This document shows positions 1 through 5,611 of a DNA stretch of 6,597 nt, in pieces (position 1 is the first letter of the stretch; each line of letters opens with the position of its first letter). The translations under genes were made by a program, and so were the position numbers. This DNA comes from OMOG01 sp041485845 (GTDB lineage Bacteria > Acidobacteriota > Terriglobia > Bryobacterales > Bryobacteraceae). The notes below the pieces were generated by a model, which was given only the letters and a program-made list of their open reading frames with translations, searched no databases and was not told where the DNA came from. Where the stretch lies: NCBI GenBank assembly GCA_041485845.1, contig JBGPKH010000519.1:1-6597 (forward strand). The letters are read 5' to 3'.

Positions 1-29
1 CTGGGGAACGGTAACTGTTTGAAACGTTT

Positions 30-105
30 TGGTGGACCTGGTGAGATTCGAACTCACGACCTCTTCCATGCCATGGAAGCGCGCTCCCAACTGCGCCACA
101 GGCCC
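30..105 (-). tRNA. tRNA-Ala (anticodon GGC)
   Basis: This is a complete 76-nt tRNA on the minus strand. The 7-bp acceptor stem pairs GGGCCTG (99-105) with CAGGTCC (34-40) and contains one G-T pair. The D arm has GCGC/GCGC stems around AGTTGGGA. The anticodon stem CTTCC/GGAAG encloses the loop ATGGCAT, so the anticodon is GGC and reads GCC/GCT alanine codons. The variable loop is 5 nt (AGGTC), and the T arm is GTGAG-TTCGAAT-CTCAC. The discriminator is A and the 3' CCA is encoded (30-32). One feature argues for caution on identity: alanine tRNAs normally carry a G3-U70 acceptor pair. Here position 3 is G and the partner of position 3 is T (GGG.../...TCC), which satisfies that rule. The gene appears intact and is transcribed away from the protein genes. 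Confidence 0.96.
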
Positions 106-121
106 TTGCGGGGATTCTCTT

Positions 122-150
122 TATTTATATCACATCGCCGCCTTTCGCAA
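122..150 (-). promoter_or_regulatory. possible sigma70-type promoter of the tRNA-Ala gene
   Basis: Read on the minus strand, TTGCGA (145-150) is followed after 17 bases by TAAATA (122-127). An overlapping alternative -10, TATAAA (124-129), sits at 15 bases. A start about 7 bases beyond the -10 would leave a leader of roughly 10 nt before the tRNA 5' end at 105, which is usual for a tRNA. The AT-rich patch stands out against GC-rich surroundings. The assignment rests on motif match and position only. Confidence 0.35.
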
Positions 151-211
151 GGAATTGACACGCCGCTGGGTGCTTATACGTTTTCGGGGAAGTCCGGCTA
201 CGATGACCGTC

Positions 212-334
212 AGAGGCTGTGAATAAAAACCATTTTGGGCCACAGATTAACGCCGATGAACGCCGATAACTCATTTGTTTTCTAATCCGTGTTCATCTGC
301 GTTCATCGGCGGCCCATATTCTTTCACGGCCTCT
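212..334. repeat. large imperfect palindrome (REP/MITE-like intergenic repeat)
   Basis: Two nested sets of inverted arms frame this gap. The outer arms are AGAGGCTGTGAA (212-223) against TTCACGGCCTCT (323-334), with one non-Watson-Crick position that is a G-T pair. Inside them GGGCC (237-241) pairs with GGCCC (311-315). The inner arms are 17 bases, 251-267 against 295-311, with one mismatch. Each inner arm is itself a tandem duplication of a 10-base unit (AACGCCGATG-like on the left, GTTCATCNGC on the right). The element is about 123 bp and has no credible coding capacity. Its base composition differs from the flanking genes, with AT-rich stretches inside each half. Terminal-like outer arms suggest a miniature mobile or extragenic palindromic repeat, although I see no target-site duplication. 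It could alternatively form an RNA structure in the leader of the downstream operon. Confidence 0.75.
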
Positions 335-414
335 CAGGGAGCGGGATTTCGCGGCCGAGCAAGGGAATCCCGAAAACGTTTAAGCACCCCACGCCGCTTC
401 AGCCGCCGCCTACA

Positions 415-1341
415 ATGAAAGGAATGCTCAGGCGCGTCCCGGCTGCCATCCTCACGCTCTGCCTGACCTCGCTCGGGCTCTCGTCTTGCGTGGCCGTGCG
501 CCGCCAGATCACGCGGCCCGGCGGTAAAACCACCCAGACCCTCCTCGTCGCGGACCGCAATACCCTCCTCCAGGTCATCGCCCGAGAGTACAACGCCGTT
601 CACGATTTCAGCGCGACGGTGGACCTGGTGCCCGCTCTCGGCACCACCGAAAAGAGCCACATCACGGAGTACAAGGACGTCCGCGCGTTCATCCTCTTCC
701 GCAAGTCTGTCGAGATCCGCATCATCGGGTTGGCCCCGGTCGTCCGCACCAAGCTCTTCGACATGGTCTCGAACGGAACCGATTTCAAACTCTACATCGC
801 GCCCCGGAACCGTTTTGTCGTCGGCCGCAATGAAATCGACCAGCCATCTCCGAACAAGCTGGAGAACCTGCGGCCCCAGCACTTTCTGGACGCCCTGCTG
901 GTGCGCCCGGTCGATCCCAACGACAGAGTGCTGCTCGAAAACTTCACCGACGAGGACAATGCGTTCTACATCCTGCACCAGGTTCGCGACAACGGCGGGG
1001 GACAACTGCGCCTCCTCCGCACCATCTGGTTCAACCGCATCGACTTGCAGATGGCCCGCCAGTTGATTTTCGACGAAGCCGGCAACATTCTCACCGACGC
1101 GCGCTACTCGCAATGGAAGGCCTACGACAACGTGCCGTTCCCCAAACACATCGAAATCAACCGCCCGCGCGACGAATATGCGGTAGTGATCGACATCGTG
1201 AAGTTGGACATCAACAATGGCGTATCGGATGATAAGTTTGTGCTCGAACAACCTCCGGGAAGCACCTTGCAGATCCTCGGCCAGCCGCCCGCTCCCGCGA
1301 AACCCAAGACCGAGCCTCCCTCCGGAGGGCGCCTGAAGTGA
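415..1341 (+). CDS. LolA-like (DUF4292-type) outer-membrane lipoprotein
   Basis: This encodes a predicted 308-residue lipoprotein. Residues 1-24 form a lipoprotein signal peptide: Arg6-Arg7, a hydrophobic core at 10-22, and the lipobox L22-S23-S24-C25. Residue +2 after the Cys is Val, not Asp, so outer-membrane sorting is expected in a diderm. The body (about 45-280) alternates short beta-strand-like segments, including FDMVSNGTDFKLYIAP (115-130) and KHIEINRPRDEYAVVIDIV (244-262). This resembles the half-barrel fold of LolA, LppX and DUF4292 proteins, which bind lipid or lipoprotein acyl chains. The tail after 290 is Pro-rich and probably disordered. I chose ATG 415 because the signal peptide begins there; the open frame runs back to 289, but that stretch lies partly in the palindromic repeat and does not read as protein. 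No clear Shine-Dalgarno precedes 415. The stop overlaps the permease start, so the protein probably works with that transporter. Its ligand is unknown. Confidence 0.8.
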   Translation: MKGMLRRVPAAILTLCLTSLGLSSCVAVRRQITRPGGKTTQTLLVADRNTLLQVIAREYNAVHDFSATVDLVPALGTTEKSHITEYKDVRAFILFRKSVEIRIIGLAPVVRTKLFDMVSNGTDFKLYIAPRNRFVVGRNEIDQPSPNKLENLRPQHFLDALLVRPVDPNDRVLLENFTDEDNAFYILHQVRDNGGGQLRLLRTIWFNRIDLQMARQLIFDEAGNILTDARYSQWKAYDNVPFPKHIEINRPRDEYAVVIDIVKLDINNGVSDDKFVLEQPPGSTLQILGQPPAPAKPKTEPPSGGRLK

Positions 1342-2438
1342 CCGGCAAGCTGGTTCTCGAGAATATCAAGCACAAGCCGATGCGCAGCCTGCTCAGCATC
1401 CTGCTCATCGGCGTGCCCGTTACCCTCATTCTCACCCTCGTCGGTCTCAGCCACGGAATGTTGCAGGACTCGCAGAACCGTGCGCGCGGCATCGGGGCCG
1501 ACGTCATCATTCGCGGGTCGAGCGCCTCCTCGGTGATCAGCTTCAGCGGCGCGTCCATACCCGAAAAGAAGATGGTCGATGTCATTCAAGAGCAGCCGCA
1601 CGTCAAGCTGGCGATGGGCGTGATCAATCATCCCATCGAGCTGCCGCTGAACATCATGGGGATCGACCTGGACACCTTCAACCAGATGAGCGGCGGGTTC
1701 ACGTATCTCGAGGGAGGGCCGTTCCAGGGCCCCGACGACATTTTGATCGACAAGTATTACGCCGCCCAGAAGCACGTGAAGGCGGGCGGCCCGCTGATGC
1801 TCATGAACCACAAGTGGCGTGTCGCCGGCATCATCGAAGGCGGGAAGCTGGCGCGCATCGTGGTGCAGAAGAAGGTGCTTCAGGAGCTCGATGCGGCCAC
1901 CGGAAAAGTCAGCCTGATCTACGTCAAGCTGGATGATCCGGCCAATGCCAACCTCGCCGCCGGGCAACTGCATCGTCTCATGCCCCTTTTTCCCATCCAC
2001 ACCATGGAAGAATTCACCTCCATGTTCAACGTGAACAACATTCAGGGAGTGAAGGAGTTCATCTACGTGGTGATGGCCATCGGGGTGGTGATCGGGTTCG
2101 CGGTGGTGTGCCTCTCGATGTATATGGCGGTCCTGCAGCGCACTCGCGAGATCGGCATCCTCAAATCGCTGGGCGGATCGAAGGGGTTTATTCTGCGCAT
2201 CATCCTCATTGAGGCCCTGGCACTCGGGATGGGCGGCACCGTATTGGGAATTCTGATGAGCTACGCCGCCTACTGGGCGATCCGCACGTTCGTTCCGGCA
2301 TCTATCCCCATGATCATCGTGTATGCCTGGTGGCCTAAAGCCGGCGCCATCACCCTGGTAGGGGCCGGCTTGGGAGCGCTCTACCCGGGACTCAGCGCCG
2401 CCAGTCACGATCCCATCGAGGCGCTGGCGTATGAATAA
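1338..2438 (+). CDS. FtsX/MacB-type ABC transporter permease
   Basis: This 366-residue inner-membrane permease of the MacB/LolC/FtsX (type VII ABC) class starts at GTG 1338 within a GTGA overlap with the upstream stop. A good GGAGGG sequence (1324-1329) sits 8 bases before it. The topology is the family standard: TM1 at about 17-38, a large periplasmic MacB-PCD-like domain at about 40-238, then TM2 about 241-265, TM3 about 288-316 and TM4 about 333-354. The cytoplasmic coupling segment TREIGILKSLG (269-279) directly after TM2 is the hallmark that contacts the ATPase. The N-terminal helix NIKHKPMRSLLS is also typical. Length is close to that of LolC/LolE or a MacB membrane half lacking its fused ATPase. 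Only one permease is present, so a homodimer is expected. Export substrate is not readable from sequence; drugs, peptides, lipids or lipoproteins are all possible for this class. Confidence 0.93.
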   Translation: MTGKLVLENIKHKPMRSLLSILLIGVPVTLILTLVGLSHGMLQDSQNRARGIGADVIIRGSSASSVISFSGASIPEKKMVDVIQEQPHVKLAMGVINHPIELPLNIMGIDLDTFNQMSGGFTYLEGGPFQGPDDILIDKYYAAQKHVKAGGPLMLMNHKWRVAGIIEGGKLARIVVQKKVLQELDAATGKVSLIYVKLDDPANANLAAGQLHRLMPLFPIHTMEEFTSMFNVNNIQGVKEFIYVVMAIGVVIGFAVVCLSMYMAVLQRTREIGILKSLGGSKGFILRIILIEALALGMGGTVLGILMSYAAYWAIRTFVPASIPMIIVYAWWPKAGAITLVGAGLGALYPGLSAASHDPIEALAYE

Positions 2439-3108
2439 CGGCGCCATCATCGCCATCCGCGGCCTGCGCAAGATCTACCGCGTGGGCAAGGTCGACGTGG
2501 CGGCGCTGCGCGGCGTCGATCTGGACGTCAAGCGCGGCGAGTTCATCTCGATCGTGGGGCCCTCGGGATCCGGGAAGTCCACGCTCTTCCATATCATCGG
2601 CGCGCTCACCCCGCCCACAGAGGGTAGCGTTCACGTCGACCAGCACGACCTTGCCGCACTCTCCGACGCCGGCCGCACGCGCCTGCGCAAGCGGACCGTG
2701 GGATTTGTCTTTCAGAAATTCAACCTGCTGCCGAATTTGACGGCGCGCGACAACATCGCCGTGGCGCGGCACATCGGCGGCACGGGCTCGAAACCGGATG
2801 CGCAGTTCGATGAGGTGCTTCGCCTGCTGAACATTGCCGAGCGCCTGGACCACAAGCCCAACGCCCTGTCGGGGGGAGAGCAGCAGCGGATTGCCATCGC
2901 CCGCGCCATCGTCAACCATCCGGCCATTCTGCTGGCCGACGAGCCGACGGGCAATCTCGACACGGAGAACTCCAAAGCGGTGCTCGAGATTTTGCGGGAC
3001 TTGAACGAGCGGACCGGCCAGACGATTCTGATGATCACGCACAACCCCGAGGCCGCGGCCTACGGGCATCGGACGGTGCAGATGCGCGACGGGAGAATCG
3101 TCGCGTAG
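2431..3108 (+). CDS. LolD/MacB-type ABC transporter ATP-binding protein
   Basis: This is a complete 225-residue cytoplasmic ATPase that would power the permease encoded just upstream. All nucleotide-binding motifs are intact: Walker A GPSGSGKST (43-51), Q-loop Gln95 in VFQKFNLLP, the ABC signature LSGGEQQRIA (146-155), Walker B ILLADEP (166-172), D-loop GNLD (174-177) and switch His204 (MITHN). The VFQKFNLLPNLTARDN context and the 'ADEPTGNLD' form are characteristic of the LolD/MacB/FtsE group, as is the length. ATG 2431 overlaps the end of the permease gene by 8 bases (stop at 2436-2438), which implies translational coupling and matched amounts of the two subunits. The closest named relatives would be LolD or the MacB ATPase domain. 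I give no gene symbol because the substrate is unknown and there is no MacA-type adaptor next to it. Confidence 0.95.
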   Translation: MNNGAIIAIRGLRKIYRVGKVDVAALRGVDLDVKRGEFISIVGPSGSGKSTLFHIIGALTPPTEGSVHVDQHDLAALSDAGRTRLRKRTVGFVFQKFNLLPNLTARDNIAVARHIGGTGSKPDAQFDEVLRLLNIAERLDHKPNALSGGEQQRIAIARAIVNHPAILLADEPTGNLDTENSKAVLEILRDLNERTGQTILMITHNPEAAAYGHRTVQMRDGRIVA

Positions 3109-3110
3109 TA

Positions 3111-3182
3111 GGACAGGCCTCCTGGCCTGTCCCGCAAGCTTGTGGGGCAGGGTGGCAACCTGCGGCCGATTGTCAATCGGCC
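3111..3182. repeat. cluster of three intergenic hairpins
   Basis: Starting 2 bases after the ATPase stop, three inverted repeats follow each other. The first is a perfect 9-bp stem GGACAGGCC/GGCCTGTCC with loop TCCT (3111-3132). The second is GCAGG/CCTGC (3147-3151 and 3159-3163). The third is a perfect 8-bp stem GGCCGATT/AATCGGCC with a 3-base loop (3164-3182). None is followed by a T tract, so they are not classical intrinsic terminators, although the first could still protect the mRNA 3' end or slow polymerase. The arrangement looks like a compound extragenic palindromic repeat. Confidence 0.7.
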
Positions 3183-3215
3183 TTCCAACTCCAGAGCGGA
3201 GCGAAGCTCATTCTT

Positions 3216-3249
3216 GGACAGGCTCCTTGGCCGCTTCCGCCCGCCTGTC
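3216..3249. repeat. degenerate second copy of the GGACAGGC hairpin
   Basis: GGACAGGCTCCTTGGCC (3216-3232) is a near copy of GGACAGGCCTCCTGGCC (3111-3127), differing by one shifted base. It still forms an inverted repeat, using GACAGGC (3217-3223) with GCCTGTC (3243-3249) around a longer loop. Together with the cluster at 3111-3182 it suggests two decayed units of one repeat family in the same gap, just upstream of the sigma-factor gene. I see no convincing -10/-35 promoter in this gap (3109-3284). Confidence 0.55.
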
Positions 3250-3284
3250 GAATGCGGTTACCATTACGGGATAGGAGTCTGTGC

Positions 3285-3980
3285 TTGGATCGGGACACCG
3301 CGATCGGCGGACCTCACGACCACTTCCCTTCCACACGGCTGTCGCTGCTCGAAGCCGTAAGTACCGGCTTGCCCAACGAGGCGCTGGAACATGTGATCGC
3401 GCTGTATTGGAAACCGGTCTACCGGTTCATCCGCTTCAAGTTCCGCAAAGACAACGAAGACGCCAAAGACTTGACCCAGAGCTTCTTCACCTCCGCGCTC
3501 CAACGCGACTTTTTCACCCGCTTCGACCCGGCCAAGGCTTCGTTCCGCACCTATCTCCGCATGGCCGTGGAACGCTTCGCCGCCAGCCGGCACGCCGCCC
3601 AAAACCGCCAGAAGCGCGGCGGGGACGTCCAGTTCGAACCCATCGAAGATCAAGCCGTCACTACCGAATCGCCCGAGCAGGTTTTTGAACGCGAGTGGCA
3701 GCGCCAGTTGTTCGCCCTCGCCCTGGACGATCTGCGCGCGCACTGCGAAGCGTCCGGCAAGCAGCTTCAGCTCCGCATCTTCGAGGCCTACGACCTGGCT
3801 GCCGCCGAACGCCCTTCTTACGCCGACTTGGCCGCGCAGCACGGCGTCGCCGCAACCTCGGTCACCAACTATCTGGCGTGGGCACGCCGCACGCTGCGTG
3901 ATTTGGTGACCGAGCGTCTGCGCGGCGTGACCTCGGGCGAGAGGGAATTGCGCCAGGAGATGCGGCGCGTATGGACTTGA
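3285..3980 (+). CDS. ECF-like RNA polymerase sigma factor (kinase-partner type)
   Basis: This 231-residue sigma factor has region 2 at about 36-100 and region 4 at about 140-215, with a charged linker between. Region 2 contains YWKPVYRFIRFKF, then NEDAKDLTQSFFTSALQ and FDPAKASFRTYLRMAVERF. Region 4 ends in a helix-turn-helix, SYADLAAQHGVAATSVTNYLAWARRTLRDL. It should direct RNA polymerase to a specific promoter set. I prefer a TTG start at 3285: TAGGAG (3272-3277) lies 7 bases before it, and the protein then opens with MDRDTAIGGP, which reads like relatives. ATG 3252 adds 11 unlikely residues and has no ribosome site. The stop overlaps the kinase start by 10 bases. There is no adjacent anti-sigma factor; in known kinase-coupled ECF factors (for example EcfP of Vibrio parahaemolyticus) phosphorylation of a threonine in region 2 activates the protein. 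Thr64, Ser66 and Thr69 are candidate sites here, which is inference. Confidence 0.87.
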   Translation: MDRDTAIGGPHDHFPSTRLSLLEAVSTGLPNEALEHVIALYWKPVYRFIRFKFRKDNEDAKDLTQSFFTSALQRDFFTRFDPAKASFRTYLRMAVERFAASRHAAQNRQKRGGDVQFEPIEDQAVTTESPEQVFEREWQRQLFALALDDLRAHCEASGKQLQLRIFEAYDLAAAERPSYADLAAQHGVAATSVTNYLAWARRTLRDLVTERLRGVTSGERELRQEMRRVWT

Positions 3981-4798
3981 GCGACTCCGTCCTCGACCAT
4001 TTGCGGCACATCGCGGCGCTTCCCGATCTCACCGGAACGCGCTATGATCTCGAAGCCGAGATCGGCCGCGGCGGGATGGGCGTGGTCTACTCGGCGCGCG
4101 ACCGCCAACTCGACCGGCGCGTCGCTCTCAAAATCCTCGACGCGGCGCTCGCCGGTGAAGCGCGGCTCATCGCGCGCCTCGAACATCCCGCCATCGTCCC
4201 GATCTATGAAACCGGAACGCTGCCCGACGGCCGCGCGTTTTATGCCATGAAGCTGGTCGCCGGCGCGCGCCTCGACCATTACCTCGCGCGGTCTCCCTCG
4301 ATGGCCGAGCGGCTGCGGGTCGTCCGGCGCATCGGCGAGGCGCTGGCCTACGCCCACACTACCGGCGCCATCCATCGCGACCTCAAGCCGCAGAACGTGA
4401 TGGTGGGCGAGTTCGGCGAGGTGTACGTCATGGATTGGGGCGTGGACGCGGTGGCCGGTACGCCGGGATTTCGCGCCCCCGAAACGCTTCTCGACCAGAG
4501 TTCCGATATCTACTCGCTGGGCGCGCTGTTGCGCTTCGTGCTTCCGGCCGCGCGCCTACCGGCGCTCGCCGCTATCGCAGCCAAGGCTATGAACGCGGAA
4601 CCCGCCGCCCGATACCCCGATGCCACAGCGCTCTTGGCGGATATCGAGCGCTTCCAGGAGGGACTCGCCGTGGAAGCGTGGTCCGAACCCCGGTGGCATC
4701 AACTGCGGCGGTTCGCATCGCGCAATGCGGTTCTGCTCTGGCTGCTGGCGGCGTATGCCGGCGTGAAGTTCCTGCTGTTCTTTCTGTGGTACCTCTAA
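3971..4798 (+). CDS. compact Ser/Thr protein kinase with C-terminal membrane anchor
   Basis: This 275-residue bacterial Hanks-type kinase keeps every core catalytic element: glycine-rich loop IGRGGMGVVY (31-40), Lys54 in VALK, likely helix-C Glu63, HRDLKPQN (135-142) with catalytic Asp137 and Asn142, the metal-binding DWG (155-157, in place of DFG), APE (169-171) and the helix-F Asp179 in SSDIYSLG. Oddities are a very short stretch between DWG and APE (about 11 residues), a short Lys54-Glu63 spacing, and an abbreviated region after helix F. After the kinase core come a basic segment and a single hydrophobic helix at about 252-274 reaching the last residue, with no extracytoplasmic sensor domain. 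ATG 3971 overlaps the sigma gene; AGGAG (3955-3959) lies 11 bases upstream. The natural reading is a membrane-tethered kinase that phosphorylates the co-encoded sigma factor. Activity is expected but not provable from sequence. Confidence 0.91.
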   Translation: MDLSDSVLDHLRHIAALPDLTGTRYDLEAEIGRGGMGVVYSARDRQLDRRVALKILDAALAGEARLIARLEHPAIVPIYETGTLPDGRAFYAMKLVAGARLDHYLARSPSMAERLRVVRRIGEALAYAHTTGAIHRDLKPQNVMVGEFGEVYVMDWGVDAVAGTPGFRAPETLLDQSSDIYSLGALLRFVLPAARLPALAAIAAKAMNAEPAARYPDATALLADIERFQEGLAVEAWSEPRWHQLRRFASRNAVLLWLLAAYAGVKFLLFFLWYL

Positions 4799-4843
4799 AG
4801 GAATTCCCGGAAATGCTGAATCCCATAGCGAGAGGAAAGAACG

Positions 4844-5212
4844 ATGAACAAGATCCTGGTTGGATTGTTGTTAGGGCTGATCCTCGGAGCCATTGACGGC
4901 GCGACGGCGTGGTTCTACCCGGAGGCGCATTCCATGATCGCCGGCATCATGGTGGGGTCGTCGATCAAGGGAATGGTGGTGGGCCTCCTGTGCGGCTGGT
5001 TCGCGCGCAAGGTGCAATCCACGAAATGGGGAATCGCGGTGGGCGCGGCGTTGGGGCTGTTGTTTGCCTTTCTGGTCGCGGCTACGGATACGGTCAACGG
5101 CAAGCACGCCTACCTCGAGATCATGCTGCCCGGTTTCGTCGTGGGCGCCATCATCGGTTTTCTGACGCAAAGGATGGGGACACCCGGCCCCGCTACCAGA
5201 GGAACGCTATGA
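4844..5212 (+). CDS. small four-helix glycine-rich membrane protein
   Basis: I do not recognise a named family for this 122-residue hydrophobic protein. Four membrane helices are visible at about 3-20, 30-54, 61-80 and 91-108. They are rich in glycine and alanine with small-residue spacing (GLLLGLILGAIDGA, GMVVGLLCG, GIAVGAALG, GFVVGAIIG), which favours tight helix packing. The loops are short, and the protein appears built of two similar two-helix halves, each beginning with a glycine-rich helix. The start is supported by a GAGGAAAG sequence (4832-4839) just before ATG 4844. It begins 45 bases after the kinase stop and overlaps the next start by 4 bases (ATGA), so it probably belongs to the sigma/kinase operon. 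It could be a partner of the kinase's membrane anchor, which would explain a kinase with no sensor domain of its own. That is speculation from position. Confidence 0.8.
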   Translation: MNKILVGLLLGLILGAIDGATAWFYPEAHSMIAGIMVGSSIKGMVVGLLCGWFARKVQSTKWGIAVGAALGLLFAFLVAATDTVNGKHAYLEIMLPGFVVGAIIGFLTQRMGTPGPATRGTL

Positions 5213-5415
5213 AACGCTCGCTGGTCCTGGGGATGGCGATAACCATGGCTGCGGTCGCGCAATCCGATCCGTGGGCTCCTCTGCGGGCATTCGAAGGAAA
5301 GTGGAAGGGCTTGGCGTCGGGCGAACCCGGGAAGGGAATCAGCACCCGCGAGTACTGCTTCGAGCTGGGCGGGCGATTTCTGTCCGCGAGAAACACTTTG
5401 CAGTGGGAGTTTTGA
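5209..5415 (+). pseudogene. truncated secreted DUF1579/lipocalin-like protein
   Basis: The open frame gives 68 residues. Residues 1-17 form a Sec signal peptide with a likely cut after AVA (residue 17). Then comes WAPLRAFEGKWKGLASGEPG, followed by REYCFELGGRFLSARN. This 'GKW.G...GEPG...REY.FELGGRFL..RN' pattern matches the N-terminal strands of small beta-barrel proteins such as DUF1579 and related lipocalin/nitrobindin-like families, which are normally about 150-200 residues. The frame stops a few residues after ARNTLQW, so roughly the last two thirds of the barrel are missing and the product is unlikely to fold. ATG 5209 is fixed by the ATGA overlap with the preceding membrane-protein gene. 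The break at about 5400-5412 lies next to transposon remnants, suggesting truncation by rearrangement. A genuine short peptide is possible but less likely. Confidence 0.6.
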
Positions 5416-5611
5416 TTCACGCTTCCTGCGGTTTCGTGTAGAACCGCCCTCAACTGGATCTTGATGCACCTGTGCTTCAGGGCAGGGTCTTCGTTTTGAT
5501 TCGGCGATCGAACGGGTTGCGCGGCGGCACTGACCGGTTCAGTACTCCGTTGCTGTGTCATCACCTTGGCCAGGAAGGAACGCTCCTCGCGTCACTGTAA
5601 CGGGCGCCCGT
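5416..5611. other. unassigned junction sequence between the broken gene and the transposase remnant
   Basis: No supportable gene is visible here. Minus-strand frames stay open (one from 5564 downwards), but the predicted peptides are of low-complexity, unfamiliar composition, and the frame continues antisense through the truncated DUF1579-like gene. I see no clear inverted repeat that would mark the end of the adjacent element, and no T-tract terminator. The sequence probably contains remnants of the mobile element and the breakpoint that truncated the operon. Confidence 0.4.

Noticed and set aside
19..226. Short plus-strand frames at the left end
   Set aside because: They run across the antisense of the tRNA gene and its upstream region. 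Translations such as GEIRTHDLFHAM are a familiar artefact of tRNA genes.
1..350. Integrative element at the tRNA-Ala gene
   Set aside because: The tRNA is complete, but no integrase and no direct repeat of the tRNA 3' end occur in the window.
343..371. Hairpin GGGATT/AATCCC upstream of the lipoprotein gene
   Set aside because: It is a 6-bp stem with a 17-base loop and no regulatory context, which is within chance expectation.
289..414. Extension of the lipoprotein gene to an earlier start
   Set aside because: The added 42 residues overlap the palindromic repeat and would bury the signal peptide that starts at 415.
334..1251. 305-codon minus-strand open frame
   Set aside because: Antisense shadow of the lipoprotein gene with low-complexity V/D/E/R composition and no recognisable motif.
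1122..2471. 449-codon open frame on the minus strand
   Set aside because: It lies antisense to the permease and lipoprotein genes. Its translation is rich in His, Asp and Arg with no domain sense, while the plus-strand frames have clear motifs; GC-rich codon bias keeps antisense frames open.
3111..3132. Intrinsic terminator after the ATPase gene
   Set aside because: The 9-bp stem is perfect, but no T tract follows and a near copy recurs downstream, so a repeat element explains it better.
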